From positions 1 to 10,338 of the forward strand of contig JAATVM010000024.1 of assembly GCA_014523495.1 (NCBI GenBank): DNA of 10,338 nucleotides, read 5' to 3'. Each line of letters begins with the position of its first letter. The stretch's first letter is position 1. The notes under the pieces were generated by a model that was not told the origin of the DNA, ran no database searches, and was given only the letters and a program-made list of their open reading frames with translations. The stretch comes from Nitrososphaerales archaeon TH1920 (GTDB lineage: Archaea; Thermoproteota; Nitrososphaeria; Nitrososphaerales; Nitrososphaeraceae). Of this stretch, positions 7,153 through 10,338 are shown one piece after another. A program made the translations under genes and the position numbers.

Positions 7153-8385
7153 ATGGAAAGCATTAGTATAGCAAGACGCCTTGCTAGTTCTAGACTAGTT
7201 TTTTTAATGGTTGCATTTTTCACCTTATTGCTAACTAATTCATTTGCAGTTTATGGACAGGGTTCGGACACAAATCAAATATTTTTTGGTGTTAATATGA
7301 AAGGATACTATACAAGTATGGCAGAAAGTAGGACTATAGGAAGCATTATGCCAGCCGACTATTTTGATGATAGCTTTAAACTAATTTCGCAAGCAGGTAT
7401 GAATCATGTACGGTTTGTATTTTATTGGGAAGCCTATGAAAAAGATCCTACGAATTTTATGCTTGAACTGCAATCCGTAGCACAAGCTGCAGATAAATAT
7501 CGTATTAATGTAATGTATGATAACCATCAATTTCATACCTCTTCTTGGTTTAATCCACAAAGAGGAACGGGGTTTCCATCATTTCTATTCCAAAATAATC
7601 CTTCTTATCCAGCTGGAAATGGTGGTGGACCTAAATATACACCCGCAAAAGTCTGGTGGACAGATTGGTGGAATCAGGCTGTAGTAGATACTAATGGTAC
7701 CGATGGATGGACTCGACAAGCTGAATTCTTGAAAAAAATAATTGATACTTTAGACAGTCATCAAAGCACATTAGGTTACGAAATCCTCAGTGAACCCCAG
7801 GTTCACAATGCCGATCAATGGGAAAAAATTGGCAAGTATAATACATTTATGGTCAATGAATTGAGGAAATTTACAAACAAAGTACTTGCTTACAGTATGA
7901 ATATCCCTGTTGATCTAAAGAGCCCTATAAACTTGACAGCAGAAAACGTAGCTAAAATGAAGCCACAAAACAGTACAAACGTAGTTTTTAAGATAAGCAT
8001 ATACGGATTACCAACAGGCTCATATCAGCAACAGAGATTGAATACTTTTATCAAGGCTTCAAATATCACAGGCGTACCTCTATACATAGGAGAATGGAAC
8101 AATGTCTTACGAGAGCAAACCATCAATGAAGAAGGAACAGCAGTTTTTGAGATAAATCCTTTTGAAAGTGATATAGATCAGGAGCAAGCTAATCTGTTTG
8201 TTAAAACTTTTAAGGATATTGGTATTTGGGGATTAGCGTACTGGAAATGGGACTATGTTTCGCTAAAAACTCCAAATTTTAATTTGATCTCAATAGGTAA
8301 TAATGGGGACATAATTACAAATAAATATTTTAAACAATTAGAGCTCGCATTAGAGAGTAATTATGGTAAGCAAGCCAACCAATAA
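7153..8385 (+). CDS. Secreted GH5-like glycoside hydrolase (clan GH-A, cellulase-like)
   Basis: The 410-residue protein starts with a Sec-type signal peptide: RR at 8-9, a hydrophobic core at about 15-33, and a likely cleavage near VYGQ (33-36). No C-terminal anchor is present, so it is probably released. The rest reads as a GH5-like TIM barrel: Arg87 (HVRFVFYWE), DNHQFH (123-128), acid/base Glu214 in ILSEPQ, Tyr284, nucleophile Glu314 in YIGEWN, and Trp364 in AYWKWD. Two usually conserved residues differ: Ser213 replaces Asn of the NEP motif, and Ser282 stands where GH5 has His in HxY. Four N-glycosylation sequons (Asn181, 260, 273, 304) suit an exported archaeal protein. Beta-glucan or mannan cleavage is plausible, but the substrate is not readable. 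It has its own promoter and no polysaccharide-related neighbours. Confidence 0.82.
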   Translation: MESISIARRLASSRLVFLMVAFFTLLLTNSFAVYGQGSDTNQIFFGVNMKGYYTSMAESRTIGSIMPADYFDDSFKLISQAGMNHVRFVFYWEAYEKDPTNFMLELQSVAQAADKYRINVMYDNHQFHTSSWFNPQRGTGFPSFLFQNNPSYPAGNGGGPKYTPAKVWWTDWWNQAVVDTNGTDGWTRQAEFLKKIIDTLDSHQSTLGYEILSEPQVHNADQWEKIGKYNTFMVNELRKFTNKVLAYSMNIPVDLKSPINLTAENVAKMKPQNSTNVVFKISIYGLPTGSYQQQRLNTFIKASNITGVPLYIGEWNNVLREQTINEEGTAVFEINPFESDIDQEQANLFVKTFKDIGIWGLAYWKWDYVSLKTPNFNLISIGNNGDIITNKYFKQLELALESNYGKQANQ

Positions 8386-8411
8386 GAGAGCAGCGATGTA
8401 AATAAAATATA

Positions 8412-8456
8412 TTTTAATATATGTAATTATTCTGTACTGTAATGAATTTTGAATGA
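8412..8456 (+). promoter_or_regulatory. TATA box and four-codon upstream ORF of the zinc-ribbon gene
   Basis: TTTTAATATA at 8412-8421 is centred 26 bases before an ATG at 8442. That ATG opens a four-codon ORF (MNFE) whose TGA (8454-8456) overlaps the zinc-ribbon ATG at 8453 as ATGA. The main ATG lies about 37 bases from the TATA centre and has no Shine-Dalgarno motif, so the small ORF better fits the leaderless position. Confidence 0.45.
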
Positions 8457-8671
8457 TAATAAAAAATACTGATCCGTACAAATTAAAAAAGTGCATAGCA
8501 TGTAAAAAAGATATTGTATTGCAGGAAAAATATTTTACATATCCCCTTTCGTTACAATGTATATGTTTGGATTGTTCTATAAAGGAAATTCCTAAAATAA
8601 TTGAGGCATTGGAAACGGATTTAGAAAAAACAAAAGGATTACTAAAGACGAGTAAAAATATTATTGAATAA
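8453..8671 (+). CDS. Small CxxC...CxxC zinc-ribbon protein, probably co-transcribed with ogg
   Basis: I cannot name this 72-residue protein. Cys14-x-x-Cys17 and Cys38-x-x-Cys41 form a four-cysteine zinc-binding pattern with a 20-residue spacer; Cys36 is an extra cysteine close by. The second half (about 43-70) is a charged helix with no membrane segment. The start is ATG 8453, the only start codon shortly before the first cysteine pair. The stop is 9 bases before the OGG start, so the two are very likely on one transcript. The pattern suggests a structural zinc ribbon that binds nucleic acid or a protein partner; a link to repair is inferred only from adjacency. A long antisense reading frame covers this region, but the cysteine spacing supports this strand. 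Confidence 0.75.
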   Translation: MIIKNTDPYKLKKCIACKKDIVLQEKYFTYPLSLQCICLDCSIKEIPKIIEALETDLEKTKGLLKTSKNIIE

Positions 8672-8680
8672 CATATATAC

Positions 8681-9562
8681 ATGCTAACTTTAGATTCCAA
8701 ATTTAATCCTGAAATTAGTATCAATAGCGGACAGATGTTTTTATGGGAAAAATATAAAAATTCATGGTATGGCACTTATGGAAATTATATTTTAAAATTT
8801 TCAATGTTAGACAATAAAATTGAATTTTATTCGGCTCCAAAGTTTGATAATTGGGAACATTTCATTTTTCGATTAGATGATAATATTCAAAGTATTTTTT
8901 CGAACTTTTCTGACGATATTATTCTATCTAAACTATTAAAGAAATATACCGGCTTGCGCTTAATACGTCAAGATCCTCATCAATGTATGATTTCTTTTGC
9001 ATGTTCAAGTAACACAAACATATCAATGATACGTACCATGCTAAAAAATTTATCCATGAAATTTGGTACTAAAAAAGAGATTGATAATAAAATATTCTTT
9101 ACCTTCCCACGAATGAAAAATCTACATGACGCATCTATCAACGAGTTATGTGCTTGTAGTGTCGGATATAGGGCAAAGACTATTAAATCTATTGCAGAAA
9201 AAATTATTACAGGAGCTTTAACAATTGATGAATTATATCATTGTAAATATGATGATGCTAGAAAAATACTAACTAGTATTTATGGAATTGGAAACAAAAT
9301 AGCTGATTGTATATTGTTATTTTCTTTAGAAAAGACCGAAGCATTTCCAATTGATGTATGGATTGGTCGTGCAATATTCATGTACTACAAAAGATTATTT
9401 GACAATAGAAAAGTGACATTTATGAATGCAAATAAAAACCTTAGCTACAAGCAATATTCAATTTTGTCAAAAGTAATGAGAAACCATTTTGGTAGATATG
9501 GTGGTTATGCACAACAATATCTCTTTTATCATATTCGAAATATGGAAAAGAAAAAATGGTGA
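8681..9562 (+). CDS. ogg: OGG1-type 8-oxoguanine DNA glycosylase/AP lyase
   Basis: It removes 8-oxoguanine from DNA and nicks the resulting abasic site. The 293-residue protein has the OGG1 layout: an N-terminal TBP-like half with SGQMFLW (16-22), RQDP (96-99), CSSNTN (108-113), GYRAKT (162-167), then the helix-hairpin-helix YGIGNKIADC (201-210). Lys206 and Asp225 (FPIDVW) fit the catalytic Lys249 and Asp268 of human OGG1, with the same 19-residue gap. Cys210, Gln278 and Phe282 match human Cys253, Gln315 and Phe319, which hold the flipped base, and Gly17 fits Gly42. Met116 takes the place of human Arg154, the residue that reads the opposite cytosine; this resembles Clostridium-type Ogg. It is unlike the archaeal Ogg2 or AGOG types, which lack the N-terminal domain. 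Confidence 0.93.
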   Translation: MLTLDSKFNPEISINSGQMFLWEKYKNSWYGTYGNYILKFSMLDNKIEFYSAPKFDNWEHFIFRLDDNIQSIFSNFSDDIILSKLLKKYTGLRLIRQDPHQCMISFACSSNTNISMIRTMLKNLSMKFGTKKEIDNKIFFTFPRMKNLHDASINELCACSVGYRAKTIKSIAEKIITGALTIDELYHCKYDDARKILTSIYGIGNKIADCILLFSLEKTEAFPIDVWIGRAIFMYYKRLFDNRKVTFMNANKNLSYKQYSILSKVMRNHFGRYGGYAQQYLFYHIRNMEKKKW

Positions 9563-9618
9563 CAATCATTCTTAGAATATTATTAGAACCTAGTTACCTG
9601 ATCTTAACAGGAAGGAAC

Positions 9619-9635
9619 GGATATTATTTTTATCC
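9619..9635. terminator. Small hairpin between convergent ogg and methyltransferase genes
   Basis: GGATA (9619-9623) and TATCC (9631-9635) pair around the seven-base loop TTATTTT. The T-rich loop on the + strand and the position between two convergent stop codons (9562 and 9646) suit a terminator, but the five-pair stem is weak. Confidence 0.3.
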
Positions 9636-9645
9636 ACATATTATT

Positions 9646-10338
9646 TTATTCATATTCAATTTTCCATAAAGAAAATAGATTATTATCACTATGTTTTTTT
9701 GAAAGTTGTGAGTTTTCAAAATATTCAAATCCACATTCATCCATTATCCCTTCAAAATCATATTTAGTTATTTCCTGTTGTTGGCAATGATTGAGTGCAT
9801 TCATAATCTGATTGATATATTCTAAATTCTTAGTGTAGACATACCATAAGTTATGGGCTCCACGTAAATCAAACAGGTAATCATACATTTCGTTTGACAT
9901 CTTGGTATAATATTTATTCATAATTTGATAATTAACATCTATCCAAGAAGGAGTTCTCCACCAAGCTATCCTACGAAATCCAAACTCCTCAAATTCTGCT
10001 CCTAGACTAATACCCTGATCAAGGGTTGTAATAATACAATCAGTACAATTAGCTACTGCTTTTCTAAAATCAACTCCAGGATCCATCCATCCTACAAATA
10101 TTACATCATACTTTTCGTTCAAATCAAGTGATACGTCTTTAATATGAATATAATCTGGTTTAACCATGTTAAATTCATAAAAAATACCACCATCTTTTTC
10201 TATACCAATAGCATCTGGAATAAATTCTCTAATTTTTTCTAAAAAATCACCATATCCACAGCCTACATCCAAGTACCTGGGTTTTGGAGAAATTGATTTT
10301 GCCACTGCAACAACACGCAGTACATCAATTTTTCGATA
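9646..10338 (-). CDS. Class I SAM-dependent methyltransferase-like protein, 5' end cut off by the window
   Basis: Motif I is clear: YLDVGCGYGDFL, the SAM-binding GxGxG loop. It is followed by IGIEKD, whose acidic residue is placed to bind the ribose, and by YDVIFVGWMDPG, the position of motif III/IV. The C-terminal half is unusually rich in Tyr, Trp and Asn (GAHNLWYVYT, LFSLWKIEYE) and I do not recognise it; the substrate is unknown. A GTG at 10305 could be taken as the start, but the frame stays open to the window edge and the 11 codons before it read YRKIDVLRVVA, a good helix leading into motif I. The real start is therefore probably outside the window. The stop codon is TAA at 9648-9646, convergent with ogg. 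Confidence 0.72.
   Translation of the reverse strand, partial: YRKIDVLRVVAVAKSISPKPRYLDVGCGYGDFLEKIREFIPDAIGIEKDGGIFYEFNMVKPDYIHIKDVSLDLNEKYDVIFVGWMDPGVDFRKAVANCTDCIITTLDQGISLGAEFEEFGFRRIAWWRTPSWIDVNYQIMNKYYTKMSNEMYDYLFDLRGAHNLWYVYTKNLEYINQIMNALNHCQQQEITKYDFEGIMDECGFEYFENSQLSKKHSDNNLFSLWKIEYE

Noticed and set aside
7160..7190. Arg-Arg pair in the glycoside hydrolase leader as a Tat signal
   Set aside because: The pair is followed by LASS and not by the hydrophobic residues of the Tat consensus; a Sec leader fits better.
8403..8416. A 14-bp perfect palindrome TAAAATATATTTTA
   Set aside because: Made only of A and T in a very AT-rich spacer and overlapping the TATA box; not distinguishable from promoter composition.
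8350..8775. A 141-codon minus-strand frame with hydrophobic stretches
   Set aside because: It lies antisense to the zinc-ribbon gene and the start of ogg, whose cysteine pairs and OGG1 motifs are clearly real. Its hydrophobicity is what AT-rich antisense codons give.

Overview
The window looks like chromosomal DNA of an AT-rich archaeon, most likely an ammonia-oxidising thaumarchaeon (Nitrososphaerota), perhaps a soil lineage. The evidence is archaeal-type RNase Z, a CPSF-like beta-CASP nuclease, an AK6/Fap7-type adenylate kinase and an archaeal PRPP synthetase, together with TATA boxes about 26-29 bases upstream of many start codons and almost no Shine-Dalgarno sequences. The taxon is inferred from gene style and composition; no rRNA or tRNA gene is present. 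I see no mobile element, CRISPR array or phage gene.

Layout, left to right: a winged-helix-like protein of unknown role (114-791, TTG start); RNase Z (985-1905) and ribose-phosphate pyrophosphokinase (1970-2860, TTG start), both on the + strand; convergent to prs, a hydantoinase/oxoprolinase A-type protein without a B partner (2883-5003, -) and, upstream of it, an AK6-like adenylate kinase (5110-5682, -, TTG start); divergent from that, an aCPSF2-like ribonuclease (5783-7057, +); a secreted GH5-like glycoside hydrolase (7153-8385, +); a 72-residue zinc-ribbon protein (8453-8671) 9 bases ahead of an OGG1-type 8-oxoguanine glycosylase (8681-9562), both +; and, convergent, a SAM-dependent methyltransferase-like gene (9646 to the window end, -) whose 5' end is cut off.

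Taken together this is mostly housekeeping DNA: RNA maturation (RNase Z, aCPSF2-like nuclease, and AK6, whose eukaryotic homologue works in small-subunit rRNA maturation), nucleotide supply (PRPP) and DNA repair (OGG). The accessory-looking items are the secreted glycoside hydrolase, the orphan HyuA-like protein and the N-terminal unknown.

The most unusual signal is in the 5' regions. Several genes (114, 5003, 5783, 8453, and less clearly rnz) have a tiny upstream ORF of 4-11 codons whose stop overlaps the main start as ATGA or TTGA. At three of them the small ORF's ATG, not the main start, lies at the distance from a TATA box expected for a leaderless transcript. This suggests leaderless mini-ORFs that feed ribosomes into the gene by termination-reinitiation. 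Other points of note are an 11-bp perfect inverted repeat with one arm on the rnz TATA box, two substituted active-site positions in the GH5-like enzyme, and a methionine in the OGG at the position of the human opposite-base arginine.
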